The notes below the pieces were generated by a model. The model made no database searches, was not told where the DNA came from, and saw only the letters and a list, made by a program, of their open reading frames with translations. This document shows, piece by piece, positions 50,978 through 60,063 of a DNA stretch of 64,000 nucleotides (its first letter is position 1; each line of letters starts with the position of its first letter). Both the position numbers and the translations under genes were made by a program. The DNA comes from JANXSS01 sp040385645 (GTDB lineage Bacteria; Pseudomonadota; Gammaproteobacteria; Burkholderiales; Burkholderiaceae_D), in NCBI GenBank assembly GCA_040385645.1, contig JAZKGZ010000012.1, forward strand, positions 1 through 64,000. The letters are read 5' to 3'.

Positions 50978-51514
50978 ATGGAACAATTTCATGGCACAAC
51001 CATTCTGTCCGTTCGTCGAGGCAACATGGTTGCGCTTGGCGGCGATGGGCAGGTTACGTTGGGCAATATCGTAATGAAAGGTAGTGCCCGCAAGGTACGC
51101 AAGCTGCATCAAGGCAAGGTACTCGCAGGTTTTGCCGGCGGCACGGCAGATGCTTTTACACTGTTGGAATTATTCGAAGCGAAGCTGGACAAATTTCAGG
51201 GCAACCTGATGCGTGCTTCGGTGGAATTGGCGAAGGATTGGCGTACCGACCGCATGCTGCGTCGACTGGAAGCAATGCTACTGGTTGCCGACCGTGATCT
51301 GACGTTGGTCATTACCGGCAACGGCGATGTGCTGGAACCGGAAGACGGCATCGCCGCTATCGGTTCGGGTGGCGTCTATGCACAGTCGGCAGCCAAGGCT
51401 CTGAAAGAAAATACGGATTTACCGCCACTCGACATCGTCAAGAAATCGCTGACCATCGCCGGGCAGTTGTGCATTTACACCAATATGTCGCATACGATCG
51501 AAGCGCTCGACTAA
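50978..51514 (+). CDS. hslV: ATP-dependent protease proteolytic subunit HslV
   Basis: Threonine peptidase of the proteasome-like HslUV complex. 178 residues. Short propeptide MEQFHG ahead of the nucleophile Thr7 in TTILSVRRG, then VALGGDGQVTLGN with the catalytic support residues, KVLAGFAGGTADAFTL, and GSGGVYAQSAAKAL. Twelve subunits form two rings capped by HslU, encoded 55 bases downstream. Confidence 0.98.
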   Translation: MEQFHGTTILSVRRGNMVALGGDGQVTLGNIVMKGSARKVRKLHQGKVLAGFAGGTADAFTLLELFEAKLDKFQGNLMRASVELAKDWRTDRMLRRLEAMLLVADRDLTLVITGNGDVLEPEDGIAAIGSGGVYAQSAAKALKENTDLPPLDIVKKSLTIAGQLCIYTNMSHTIEALD

Positions 51515-51569
51515 TTCGTGCGATCGACTCGCTCGATCATTCGCAATCAACTATCAAACATTTAAAACT

Positions 51570-52961
51570 ATGATGAACATGACGCCGCAGGAAATCGTGT
51601 CCGAACTGGACAAGCATGTGGTGGGCCAGGCACGGGCCAAGCGTGCCGTAGCGATCGCTCTGCGCAATCGCTGGCGACGACAGCAGGTCGCCGAACCCCT
51701 GCGCCACGAAATTACGCCGAAGAACATTCTGATGATCGGCCCGACCGGGGTCGGCAAAACCGAAATAGCACGCCGCCTAGCGCGGCTTGCGGATGCACCC
51801 TTCATCAAAATCGAGGCGACGAAATTCACCGAAGTCGGCTACGTCGGGCGCGATGTCGACACCATCATCCGCGACCTGATCGAAATCGGCATCAAACAAA
51901 CACGTACCAATGAAATGCGCAAAGTGCGTGCACATGCCGTCGATGCCGCGGAAGAGCGGATACTCGATATTCTGGTGCCGCCTGCGCGCGATTTCGGTTT
52001 TTCAGCCGGCAGCGCAGAGTCCGGTGCAAGCACCGGCTCATCCGCTAATGCATCCGCATCGAGTACCGCAGAATCATCCAGCGGCGGCACGGCCCGCCAA
52101 ACCTTTCGCAAGCGCTTGCGGGAAGGCGCGCTCGACGACCGGGAAGTCGAGATTGATGTTGCCGATGCCGGTCCGCAAATGGAAATCATGGCGCCTCCCG
52201 GCATGGAGGAAATGACCGAGCAGATCAAGTCGATGTTTTCTGGGGTAGGTGCCGGACGCAAGAAAAAACGTAAAGTCAGTATCCGTGAGGCGTTGAAACT
52301 GCTGACCGACGACGAGGCGGCAAAGCTGGTCAATGAAGATGAGTTGAAGCGTCAGGCAATCACCAACGTCGAACAAAACGGCATCGTGTTTTTAGACGAA
52401 ATCGACAAGATCGCTAGCCGCTCGGAGAGCGGCGGTGCCGATGTCTCGCGCGCCGGTGTGCAGCGTGATTTGCTGCCGTTGGTAGAGGGTACGACGGTTA
52501 ATACCAAGTACGGCATGATCCGTACGGATCATATTTTGTTCATCGCATCCGGTGCCTTTCATCTGGCGAAACCCTCCGACCTGATTCCGGAATTACAGGG
52601 CCGCTTCCCGATTCGGGTCGAGCTAGAATCGTTGTCGATTGCCGATTTCGAACGCATTTTGACCGGCACCGACGCTTGCCTGACCATTCAATATCAAGCG
52701 TTGCTGGCAACCGAAAATGTGCAGATCAGCTTCGTGCCAGAAGGCATCGAGCGCTTGGCGCAGATCGCTTTTTCAGTGAATGAAAAAACCGAGAATATCG
52801 GCGCGCGCAGGCTTTATACCGTTATGGAAAAACTGCTCGAAGAGATTTCCTTTTCCGCCGGCCAGAGCAAAGGAGAAACGCTCGTCATCGATGCTGCTTA
52901 CGTAGATGAACGTTTAAATGCATTGGCAGTCAACGAAGATTTGTCGCGGTACGTGCTGTAA
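51570..52961 (+). CDS. hslU: ATP-dependent protease ATPase subunit HslU
   Basis: AAA+ unfoldase that feeds substrates to HslV. 463 residues. Walker A GPTGVGKTE, GYVGRD pore motif, Walker B VFLDEIDKI, sensor region GAFHLAKPSDLIPELQGRFPIRVEL, C-terminal LSRYVL that inserts into HslV. In the I domain after residue 145 is a Ser/Ala/Gly linker (SAGSAESGASTGSS) of about 28 residues, longer than in E. coli. Stop is four bases from the stop of the convergent gspC-like gene. Confidence 0.98.
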   Translation: MMNMTPQEIVSELDKHVVGQARAKRAVAIALRNRWRRQQVAEPLRHEITPKNILMIGPTGVGKTEIARRLARLADAPFIKIEATKFTEVGYVGRDVDTIIRDLIEIGIKQTRTNEMRKVRAHAVDAAEERILDILVPPARDFGFSAGSAESGASTGSSANASASSTAESSSGGTARQTFRKRLREGALDDREVEIDVADAGPQMEIMAPPGMEEMTEQIKSMFSGVGAGRKKKRKVSIREALKLLTDDEAAKLVNEDELKRQAITNVEQNGIVFLDEIDKIASRSESGGADVSRAGVQRDLLPLVEGTTVNTKYGMIRTDHILFIASGAFHLAKPSDLIPELQGRFPIRVELESLSIADFERILTGTDACLTIQYQALLATENVQISFVPEGIERLAQIAFSVNEKTENIGARRLYTVMEKLLEEISFSAGQSKGETLVIDAAYVDERLNALAVNEDLSRYVL

Positions 52962-52965
52962 GAGC

Positions 52966-53670
52966 TTACTGCGGCGGTCGGGATGGCAGAAAAATGCCGG
53001 CACCACCTCCTGGTGCCGGATTTGTCTGCGACGCTGCCGGCTGCACAGGCATTGACATCGTCTGCCCCGGCAAGCCTTGGCCTGGCGGTACCGGCATTGC
53101 CTGACCCGGCAATTGTCCCGGCATCTGGCCCGGTAACGGATTAACCAGTTGCACCGGTGCCTGCGGTGCTAGGTAGGTTTGTGGCACGGGCTGGAATTGC
53201 GATGATGAAGAGGTCGCGGACGCAGGAGGCACCAACCCACTGGTCCCGAAATCCGTTTGCTGCACCGCTCGGCCTGGGTCGGGTAATGCCACCCGTTTGA
53301 TAATGCCGCCTTCTGACAGCAATATATATTGCGCGTGTACTTCGCGCACCGTCACGCCCGGCTGAAACTCGGTATTGACGCGTACGGCTCGTGCCGGTTT
53401 GCCGTCGGCAGCAAGGATCGCCACACTTTCGCTACCGTTGTCGGCAAGTACCACGCCCCTCAGTTGATAATTGCTGGCTTCGACCGCAACCCCGGGCCGG
53501 CCACCGAATAGGCCCGAGGCCGCTTCGAGCGAAATATCGGTGGCCGGTGGTGCCGTCGGTGCCGCCATCGGTCTAACCGGCGGCCGCCAGAACTGCAGTA
53601 TCCAGTAGGCAGCCGTCGCGCACAGCGCGATGAACAACAAAAAACTCAACAACGTCGGCATCCGCTTCAT
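52966..53670 (-). CDS. gspC: GspC-like type II secretion protein
   Basis: Inner-membrane link between the pseudopilus platform and the secretin. 234 residues. TM helix LLSFLLFIALCATAAYWILQF, then an HR-type periplasmic domain (AASGLFGGRPGVAVEASNYQLRGVVLADNGSESVAILAADGKPARAVRVN, ending VREVHAQYILLSEGGIIKRVAL). After residue 140 there is no PDZ domain, only a Pro/Gln/Gly tail with PGQ repeats. Last gene of the operon; 85 bases separate it from gspF. Confidence 0.85.
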   Translation of the reverse strand: MKRMPTLLSFLLFIALCATAAYWILQFWRPPVRPMAAPTAPPATDISLEAASGLFGGRPGVAVEASNYQLRGVVLADNGSESVAILAADGKPARAVRVNTEFQPGVTVREVHAQYILLSEGGIIKRVALPDPGRAVQQTDFGTSGLVPPASATSSSSQFQPVPQTYLAPQAPVQLVNPLPGQMPGQLPGQAMPVPPGQGLPGQTMSMPVQPAASQTNPAPGGGAGIFLPSRPPQ

Positions 53671-53682
53671 GACATTCCTTGA

Positions 53683-53724
53683 CCTCGTTCATGCACCCTC
53701 GTTCGTGCACCTTCGTTGGCATAC
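53683..53724 (-). repeat. Three degenerate 14-bp repeats between gspF and gspC
   Basis: Plus-strand CCTCGTTCATGCAC, CCTCGTTCGTGCAC and CTTCGTTGGCATAC. The first two differ at one position. They occupy half of the 85-base spacer. Confidence 0.75.
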
Positions 53725-53755
53725 TCTGATTGGTATTCTTATTGATGCGCTACCC

Positions 53756-54976
53756 TCAACGCACCAACTGATTGATTTCGATGATCGGCATCAGCACCGC
53801 CAGCACGATCAATAGCACTACCACACCCATCGCCAGGATCAGTGCCGGCTCGAGCAATCCGGCAATCGTCAATGCGCGGCGTTCAAGATCGGCTTCCTGC
53901 GCATTCGATGCACGTTCCAGCATTGCCGGCAACGTGCCGGTGACTTCCCCGGCACGGATCATGTGAATCAGTATCGGCGGAAAGTGCCTGTGCGCCGCCA
54001 GAGCGCGTGCCAGACCGACACCCTCGCGCACGCTGGTAGCGGCATCGTCGACCTGCTGACGCATGGCGACATTCGATAGCGTGTCACGACTGGTTTGCAA
54101 AGCCATCAATATCGGTACGCCGGAACCGGTGGTAATTGCCAGCGTACTGGCAAAGCGGGCGGTATTGAGACTACGCTCGAATTTGCCATAAAGCGGTGCC
54201 GTCAGCAGCCATTTGTGCCAGCGCATTTTTATCTCGGAGTTCTTCAGCGCGTTGCGCCAGATAGCGTAGGCCACGACAAGTGCCGTCGCTACCATCCAGC
54301 CGTAGTTACGCACGAAATCCGAGATCGCCAGCATCAATACCGTCAGCAAGGGTAGCTTTTGCTTGGTGTTGGTAAACACCGAAACGATTTGCGGCACGAC
54401 ATAGGTCAACAAAAAAATCACGATGGCGAATGCCACGACGGTTACGATTGCCGGATAAGTAAACGCCAACTTGACCTTTTGTACCAACGCATTGCGGCGC
54501 TCGATGTAGTCGGCCAGCCTTGACAGCACGCGCGAAAGTTGGCCGATCTGTTCGCCTGAAGCGACCAGAGCGCGATAGATGTCGGCGAAATCGCGCGGAT
54601 GGCGGCCCAACGCATCCGACAACGACGCGCCGCTCATAACTTCGGAGCGAATCGACGCCACCAGATCACGCAGATAGGGCCGCTCGGCCTGCTCCAGCAG
54701 TGCCGAAAATGCCTGCTCCAGTGGCAGCGAAGCTTCCAGCAGGCTGGCCAGCTGGCGTGTGAAAAGTGCCAGTTCATTCGTGGAAAGATGGTCGCCGAAA
54801 CGGCTTTTGCGGGTCAATCCGGCATCGTCTACCTGCGTGGCGATGGCATCGACCTTGAGCGGCACCATGCCCTGCGCCCGCAGGTCGGCGCGCGCTGCGC
54901 GGGCGCTATCGGCATCGAGCACCCCTTTACGGGTGGCACCGAGCGGATCGACGGCTTCATAACGGAATGCAGTCAC
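53756..54976 (-). CDS. gspF: Type II secretion inner-membrane platform protein GspF
   Basis: 406 residues with two repeated cytoplasmic helical domains and three TM helices (residues about 168-190, 218-240 and 375-400). FTRQLASLLEASLPLEQAFSAL and its second copy LAITTGSGVPILMALQTSR, and the membrane signature YPAIVTVVAFAIVIFLLTYVVP. Works with GspE, GspL and GspM at the base of the machine. 15 bases after gspE. Confidence 0.96.
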   Translation of the reverse strand: MTAFRYEAVDPLGATRKGVLDADSARAARADLRAQGMVPLKVDAIATQVDDAGLTRKSRFGDHLSTNELALFTRQLASLLEASLPLEQAFSALLEQAERPYLRDLVASIRSEVMSGASLSDALGRHPRDFADIYRALVASGEQIGQLSRVLSRLADYIERRNALVQKVKLAFTYPAIVTVVAFAIVIFLLTYVVPQIVSVFTNTKQKLPLLTVLMLAISDFVRNYGWMVATALVVAYAIWRNALKNSEIKMRWHKWLLTAPLYGKFERSLNTARFASTLAITTGSGVPILMALQTSRDTLSNVAMRQQVDDAATSVREGVGLARALAAHRHFPPILIHMIRAGEVTGTLPAMLERASNAQEADLERRALTIAGLLEPALILAMGVVVLLIVLAVLMPIIEINQLVR

Positions 54977-54991
54977 CGGGCATCCTCTTTC

Positions 54992-56431
54992 TTATTCCTT
55001 GGTCACGCGCAAGAGTTCTGCCTGGGTGGTGATGCCGGCGTCGAGCCAGCGCTCGCCATCTTCGCGCATGGTCAGCATGCCGTCGCGCTGGGCCACCGTG
55101 CGAATCTCCGCCTCCGAGGCGCGGTTGTGAATCTGGGCCCGAATCTCTTCGGTGGTGTGCAGCAGTTCGTAGACGCCCACCCGACCCTGGTAACCGGTCT
55201 GGCCACATTTGGCACAACCGACAGCTTGCCAATATTGGCCATCGTGATGGCGGCAGCTCTGGCACAGCTTTCTAACCAGCCGTTGTGCCACCACGCCCAA
55301 TAGCGACGACGACAACAGAAACGGCTCGATACCCATGTCGAGCAAGCGCGTCACCGCTGCGGCCGAATCGTTGGTATGCAGCGTTGCCAACACCAGATGG
55401 CCGGTAAGCGAAGCTTGCACTGCGATCTGCGCGGTTTCGAGGTCGCGGATCTCGCCGATCATGATGACATCCGGGTCTTGCCGCAAAATCGCCCGCAAAG
55501 CTTTGGCAAAGCTCATGTCGATACGGGCATTGACCTGTGTCTGGCCGACGCCGGCAAGCTCGTATTCGATCGGGTCTTCCACGGTCAGGATATTGGTGGC
55601 CGTAGCATTTAAACGGCTAAGTGCGGCATACAGGGTGGTGGTCTTGCCGGAGCCGGTCGGGCCGGTCACGAGCACGATGCCATGCGGCTGGGCGATCAAC
55701 GCATCGAACTGTGGCAGCACGGCATCGCTCATGCCCAGGTGTAGCAGGTCGAGCCGGCCGGCTTCTTTGTCCAGCAGACGCAGCACGGCGCGCTCGCCGT
55801 GGCCGGTCGGCAGGGTCGATACCCGCACATCGACCGGCTTGCCGCCCACGCGCAAGGTGATACGGCCATCCTGCGGCAGCCGTTTCTCGGCGATGTCGAG
55901 CTGGGCCATGATCTTGATGCGGGAAATCAGCGAAGCGTGAATCGCTTTTTTCGGGCGCACCACGTCGCGCAGGGTGCCGTCGATCCGGAAGCGCACTACG
56001 GAAATCTGTTCGAACGGCTCGATATGGATGTCGGACGCTTCTTCGCGTAGCGCCTGCGTAAGCAGCGCATTGATCATTCGAATCACCGGTGCGTCGTCCG
56101 CCGATTCCAGCAAGTCTTCGATGGCCGGCATGTCCATCATCAGCTTGGCCAGGTCCAGATCCGATTCATACTCGTCGATCACTTGCGCCGCATCGCCGCC
56201 AGAGCCGGCATAAGTCTTGGCAATGGCGATATCGAGCGCTTCGCGCGACATGGTCTTGAGCTTGACGCGGCCGAAGCGGCGGCTGACTTCGGCGATCGCC
56301 GTTGGCGCGGTGGCCTCCGATATCCATACTTCAATGGCATTCGCAGCGCTGTCGGTGCGGTGCGCCAGTAAGGCGAAATCGCGGGCGAACGCATACGGCA
56401 GCAGGCGGCCGTCGATCATCGAATTGCTCAT
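54992..56431 (-). CDS. gspE: Type II secretion ATPase GspE
   Basis: Hexameric ATPase that powers pseudopilus assembly. 479 residues. Walker A GPTGSGKTTTLYAAL, Asp box EDPIEYEL, Walker B LRAILRQDPDVIMIGEIRD, His box TGHLVLATLHTNDS, and a zinc site CQSCRHHDG...CAKC. The N-terminal domain is short. The start at 56431 uses the GGAGGC at the end of gspD, 7 bases away. Confidence 0.97.
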   Translation of the reverse strand: MSNSMIDGRLLPYAFARDFALLAHRTDSAANAIEVWISEATAPTAIAEVSRRFGRVKLKTMSREALDIAIAKTYAGSGGDAAQVIDEYESDLDLAKLMMDMPAIEDLLESADDAPVIRMINALLTQALREEASDIHIEPFEQISVVRFRIDGTLRDVVRPKKAIHASLISRIKIMAQLDIAEKRLPQDGRITLRVGGKPVDVRVSTLPTGHGERAVLRLLDKEAGRLDLLHLGMSDAVLPQFDALIAQPHGIVLVTGPTGSGKTTTLYAALSRLNATATNILTVEDPIEYELAGVGQTQVNARIDMSFAKALRAILRQDPDVIMIGEIRDLETAQIAVQASLTGHLVLATLHTNDSAAAVTRLLDMGIEPFLLSSSLLGVVAQRLVRKLCQSCRHHDGQYWQAVGCAKCGQTGYQGRVGVYELLHTTEEIRAQIHNRASEAEIRTVAQRDGMLTMREDGERWLDAGITTQAELLRVTKE

Positions 56432-56438
56432 GCCGGGC

Positions 56439-58736
56439 TCAGCCTCCGTACCCGGTAACGGGTGTTGGCGGTGTGATGAGTATTCCCTGTGCTCCCGCCG
56501 GTCCCAGCGCTTCTGGGCTTGCAGGCGATGTGCTACCAGGCTCAGGAAGTGGAGTCGGAACAACGGGTGCCGTTGGTGCCGAGGGAGCCGCTGGCAGCGG
56601 AGGTGCAGCCGATGCCGGCGCTGGCGTGCCATTCAGCGGCAACGGCGAACGCACCATATTGCCACCCACCGGCTGGCCATTCTGTAGCGGCGGCAATACC
56701 GGCGCTTGCATCGGCGGCATCAGCGGCGTCTGGTTCGGTTGCGAGTTTTGCTGGACGTTGCGAATCAGGTTGTACCGCTCGGCCGCCAGATTGATGCTCT
56801 GGTCGTTGCTGCGTACGACGGTCGGCCGCAGGAACACCATCAGGTTGGTTTTGACGCGCCGGCGATTCTGGTATTTGAACAGATTGCCCACCACCGGCAG
56901 GCTACCCAAACCGGGCACCTTTTCTTCGCCGGTCTGGACCGTATCCTCGATCAAACCACCGAGGACGATAATCTGGCCATCGTCAACCAGCACATTGGTA
57001 TCGATCGAACGTTTGCTGGTGATGATGCCGGCGGCATTGGCCGTATCCTGCACCGCCGAGGTTTCCTGGTAGATCGCCATCTTCACAGTGCCGCCTTCGG
57101 ATATCTGTGGCCGCACACGCAGCGACAAGCCGACATCCTTACGTTCGATGGTCTGGAATGGGTTGACGCCAGCCGCACCGCCGGAAGCCTGCGTGGTGTA
57201 CTGACCGGTGATGAACGGCACGTTCTGGCCGACGATGATTTTCGCCTCTTCGTTGTCGAGCGTGATCAAATTCGGCATCGACAGGATATTGGCGTTGGCA
57301 TCGGTTTCCAACGCTCGTGCCAAGGCACCCAGGCCAAGCGCACCATTGATTTGACGCACGACGCCGATAGTCAGCCCGGCGCCCGGTGCGATGTTCGGAA
57401 GCGCACCCGGCGCGGCTGCGTACAGAGCGCCTGCCACCGTCGGCAAATTGCTACCGCCGGCGGCAAACGACGTGCCTGCACCGACCCGATAACTGCTGCT
57501 GCTATCTCCCGACGCGCCGAGCCACTGCACGCCGAATTCGGCGGCCTTGCTGGCCGACACCTCGACAATCAGCGATTCGACATATACCTGCGCCCTGCGC
57601 ACGTCCAGCAGATCGATCACGCTGCGCAGATTGCGGTACACCGCTTCGCTGGACGTGATGATCAAGGTATTGGTTGCCGCATCGGCCTGGATGAAGCCAC
57701 CCGGCCCGCCGCTCGACAGGGTCGGCAAGGGTGCCGCCGGCGGTGGGGTGTTGAGGCCGCCGGCGCTACCCTGACCGCCCGAGTTCTGTTGTTGTTGATT
57801 GAAGTTTTGATTCGGGTTTTGGCCTGGATTCTGGCCGGGCGCATTTTGCGTAGACGCCGATGAATCGTTGGTAAACACCGCACGCAGGGTCAGTGCCAGG
57901 CGCGTAGCCTCGGCGTTTTTCAGATGCACCACATGGACGTTGCCGGGCGTGGAGCTCGGCTGATCCAGCTTGGCGATCAGGGTTTTAGCCAGATTGGCGC
58001 GTGCCGGCGATGGCGCGCGCACCACCACCGAATTGGTCCGCGAGTCCGCCAGCAGGCTCACCCGCCCGCCGTCGGCACCCGGCGCGTTGCCACCGCTTTC
58101 AAGCAACCGGTTGACCATTCCTGCGATATCGCTGGCAATTGCATGGCGAATCGGCACGACGTCGAGATCGCCGGTCGCCGGGCTGTCGAGCGCGGCGATG
58201 ATCTTACCCAGACGTTGCAAATTGTCGGCGTAATCCGTGATCACCAGCGAATTGTTGCCGGGGTTGGCGTTGATGGTGTTATTGGGCGAAATCAGCGGCC
58301 GCAACACCGCCACCAAATTATTCGCCGTCTCGTAATTCAAACGAAATATTTGTGTGGCGATCTGGTCGCCCCGCATGGAACCCGAGGACGTCGGACCGGC
58401 CTGGAGCTTGGCATCGGCTTCCGGCACGACCTTGGTAAAGCCGTCGCCTGCCACTACCGTATAGCCTTGCAGGCGCAGGGCCGAAGTGAGCAGGCGAAAC
58501 GCCTGCGCCTTGCTGACCGGCTTTTCCGATACCACGTTGATCGTGCCCTTGATGCGCGGATCGATAATGAAGGTGGTGCCGATGTAATGGCCGATGGCTT
58601 TGATCACCGACTCGATATCGGCACCGACGAAATTTAACGTCGCCTGGCTGGCCGATGGGCTTTGCGCCTGCGCCACGGGCGCGACGGCAATCGTCAGCGC
58701 CAGGATTGCTGCTACCGCCTGCTGAAATTTTTTCAT
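56439..58736 (-). CDS. gspD: Type II secretion outer-membrane secretin GspD
   Basis: Forms the multimeric outer-membrane channel. 765 residues. Signal peptide (AVAAILALTIAVAPVAQA), N0 domain ATLNFVGADIESVIKAIGHYIG, N1-N3 domains with VVPIRHAIASDIAGMVNRLLE and VHVVHLKNAEATRLALTLRAVF; a Gln/Asn/Gly-rich loop in N3 (about residues 305-350), then the secretin core with LSMPNLITLDNEEAKIIVGQNVPF and GLSLRVRPQIS, VPGLGSLPVVGNLF. The last 110 residues are Pro/Ala-rich; no pilotin site identified. Start chosen at the signal peptide, 5 bases after gspN. Confidence 0.96.
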   Translation of the reverse strand: MKKFQQAVAAILALTIAVAPVAQAQSPSASQATLNFVGADIESVIKAIGHYIGTTFIIDPRIKGTINVVSEKPVSKAQAFRLLTSALRLQGYTVVAGDGFTKVVPEADAKLQAGPTSSGSMRGDQIATQIFRLNYETANNLVAVLRPLISPNNTINANPGNNSLVITDYADNLQRLGKIIAALDSPATGDLDVVPIRHAIASDIAGMVNRLLESGGNAPGADGGRVSLLADSRTNSVVVRAPSPARANLAKTLIAKLDQPSSTPGNVHVVHLKNAEATRLALTLRAVFTNDSSASTQNAPGQNPGQNPNQNFNQQQQNSGGQGSAGGLNTPPPAAPLPTLSSGGPGGFIQADAATNTLIITSSEAVYRNLRSVIDLLDVRRAQVYVESLIVEVSASKAAEFGVQWLGASGDSSSSYRVGAGTSFAAGGSNLPTVAGALYAAAPGALPNIAPGAGLTIGVVRQINGALGLGALARALETDANANILSMPNLITLDNEEAKIIVGQNVPFITGQYTTQASGGAAGVNPFQTIERKDVGLSLRVRPQISEGGTVKMAIYQETSAVQDTANAAGIITSKRSIDTNVLVDDGQIIVLGGLIEDTVQTGEEKVPGLGSLPVVGNLFKYQNRRRVKTNLMVFLRPTVVRSNDQSINLAAERYNLIRNVQQNSQPNQTPLMPPMQAPVLPPLQNGQPVGGNMVRSPLPLNGTPAPASAAPPLPAAPSAPTAPVVPTPLPEPGSTSPASPEALGPAGAQGILITPPTPVTGYGG

Positions 58737-58741
58737 GTGAA

Positions 58742-59554
58742 CTATTTGAATTCCAATGCGATGTATTGTGATCCGCCGTCCTGCCGGCGTTGGCCTAGCA
58801 GATTCAAGAGGTTTGTCAGTTTTTCTTCCTGCCCCGGCGCGGCCTGCGCCCTTCCGGAAAAACGCCAGCGGCCGCTGTCGAGACCGCCAGTGCCGCTGAG
58901 CAGCAATGGGCCTTTTAAAGTCGATAATTCCAACGCCGCTTTTTGCCCCTGCCAATCCATGCGCAAACGATATGTACCTAGCGGTTTGATCGGCGAAAGA
59001 CGCGACCCGATATCCAGCAGATCGAGTTGGGTTGCACCAGTCATTTCCAACAATTGCCCTTCTCTGACCAGCTGCAGTACGCCCCATGAAAGTTTCATTT
59101 CACCCTGCGGCACGATCGTATTGAGCGGTGCACCTAGGGCGACCAGGCGTTCGGCCGGCAATGTCAGCGTTGCCGGGCTAATCTGCCAACGCGACCAGGA
59201 GCCGGTTATTTGCACCGGCTGCTCCAGTACCTGAGAATTCTCTAAGGTCGCATCGACCACGCCTAACAGCACTGCCGGCGACAACCGCCATACGAATCTT
59301 CCCGGCAGCAACGGCACGATCGGATCGAAACTGCTCGCTGCAGCACCGACGAAGGCCGACCCGCGCCAGATGCTGCCCTGTGCATCGCCAAGCGTAAAAC
59401 GACCACCGGTCTGACGTTCCACCACCGGTGCCAACCATGCTGCCGGGCAAAAAAAGAGCACCGTACCCATAACTGCCAACGATGCAGCGCCTAACCATAT
59501 CACGACACGTCCCATCGATCGGCTGCGTGGCACCGTCGATTCCTTGATTTCCAT
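58742..59554 (-). CDS. gspN: Type II secretion protein GspN
   Basis: 270 residues. N-terminal TM helix (VVIWLGAASLAVMGTVLFF) and a periplasmic domain with VVERQTGGRFTLGDAQGSIWRGSA, typical of GspN; ends LLNLLGQRRQDGGSQYIALEFK. GspN is present in only part of T2SS systems and its function is unclear. The start overlaps the gspM stop by one base (TAATG). Confidence 0.92.
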   Translation of the reverse strand: MEIKESTVPRSRSMGRVVIWLGAASLAVMGTVLFFCPAAWLAPVVERQTGGRFTLGDAQGSIWRGSAFVGAAASSFDPIVPLLPGRFVWRLSPAVLLGVVDATLENSQVLEQPVQITGSWSRWQISPATLTLPAERLVALGAPLNTIVPQGEMKLSWGVLQLVREGQLLEMTGATQLDLLDIGSRLSPIKPLGTYRLRMDWQGQKAALELSTLKGPLLLSGTGGLDSGRWRFSGRAQAAPGQEEKLTNLLNLLGQRRQDGGSQYIALEFK

Positions 59555-60063
59555 TACGGCCTGTCGTCGGTTCGCGGTTGTCGCAGACTCATCGTCGCGT
59601 CGACGATATCAACCTGCGATTGCGCCGTGAAGCGGCTTTCCACCAGATTCAACCGTGCATTTTTCTGTATCTCGTCGAGCCATTCGACCAGCGCTGCGAA
59701 CGACACGCCGTTTAGCTGTACCCGTACCAGATCGTTGGTCACCACTACGCTCTGGGCCTTTATTCCTCTGCGTGCCAGAGCCGCTTCGACGCTATCCCGG
59801 GTGCTCAGTACCGCGGGCGCTGAAGGGTTGGCACTCATTGCCAGCGCCTCGCGAGATAATGCCTGCAGGGCCAGCGCCTGCTGCCGCAATTGCGGTAAAT
59901 CTTTTTGCAGACGGGTGCTGCCGTCGAGTGCCGGTGCGAACGCCACCATATACAACAGGATCACGCTCACCACTGCAGCACCGACAGAGACAGTGCGCCG
60001 CTCCCTGGCTTCGCGCTCCGACCAAAATACCCGGACCACCTCTCTGAGTTGCTGAGGCTTCAC
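59554..60063 (-). CDS. gspM: Type II secretion protein GspM
   Basis: 169-residue bitopic protein of the inner-membrane platform. Cytoplasmic VFWSEREARERRTVSVG, TM helix AAVVSVILLYMVAFAPAL, and a periplasmic ferredoxin-like domain with VRVQLNGVSFAALVEWLDEIQKNA. Interacts with GspL, encoded immediately upstream with a 4-base overlap. Confidence 0.93.
   Translation of the reverse strand: MKPQQLREVVRVFWSEREARERRTVSVGAAVVSVILLYMVAFAPALDGSTRLQKDLPQLRQQALALQALSREALAMSANPSAPAVLSTRDSVEAALARRGIKAQSVVVTNDLVRVQLNGVSFAALVEWLDEIQKNARLNLVESRFTAQSQVDIVDATMSLRQPRTDDRP

Noticed and set aside
56706..57863. 385-codon plus-strand open frame opposite gspD
   Set aside because: Antisense shadow produced by codon bias of gspD.
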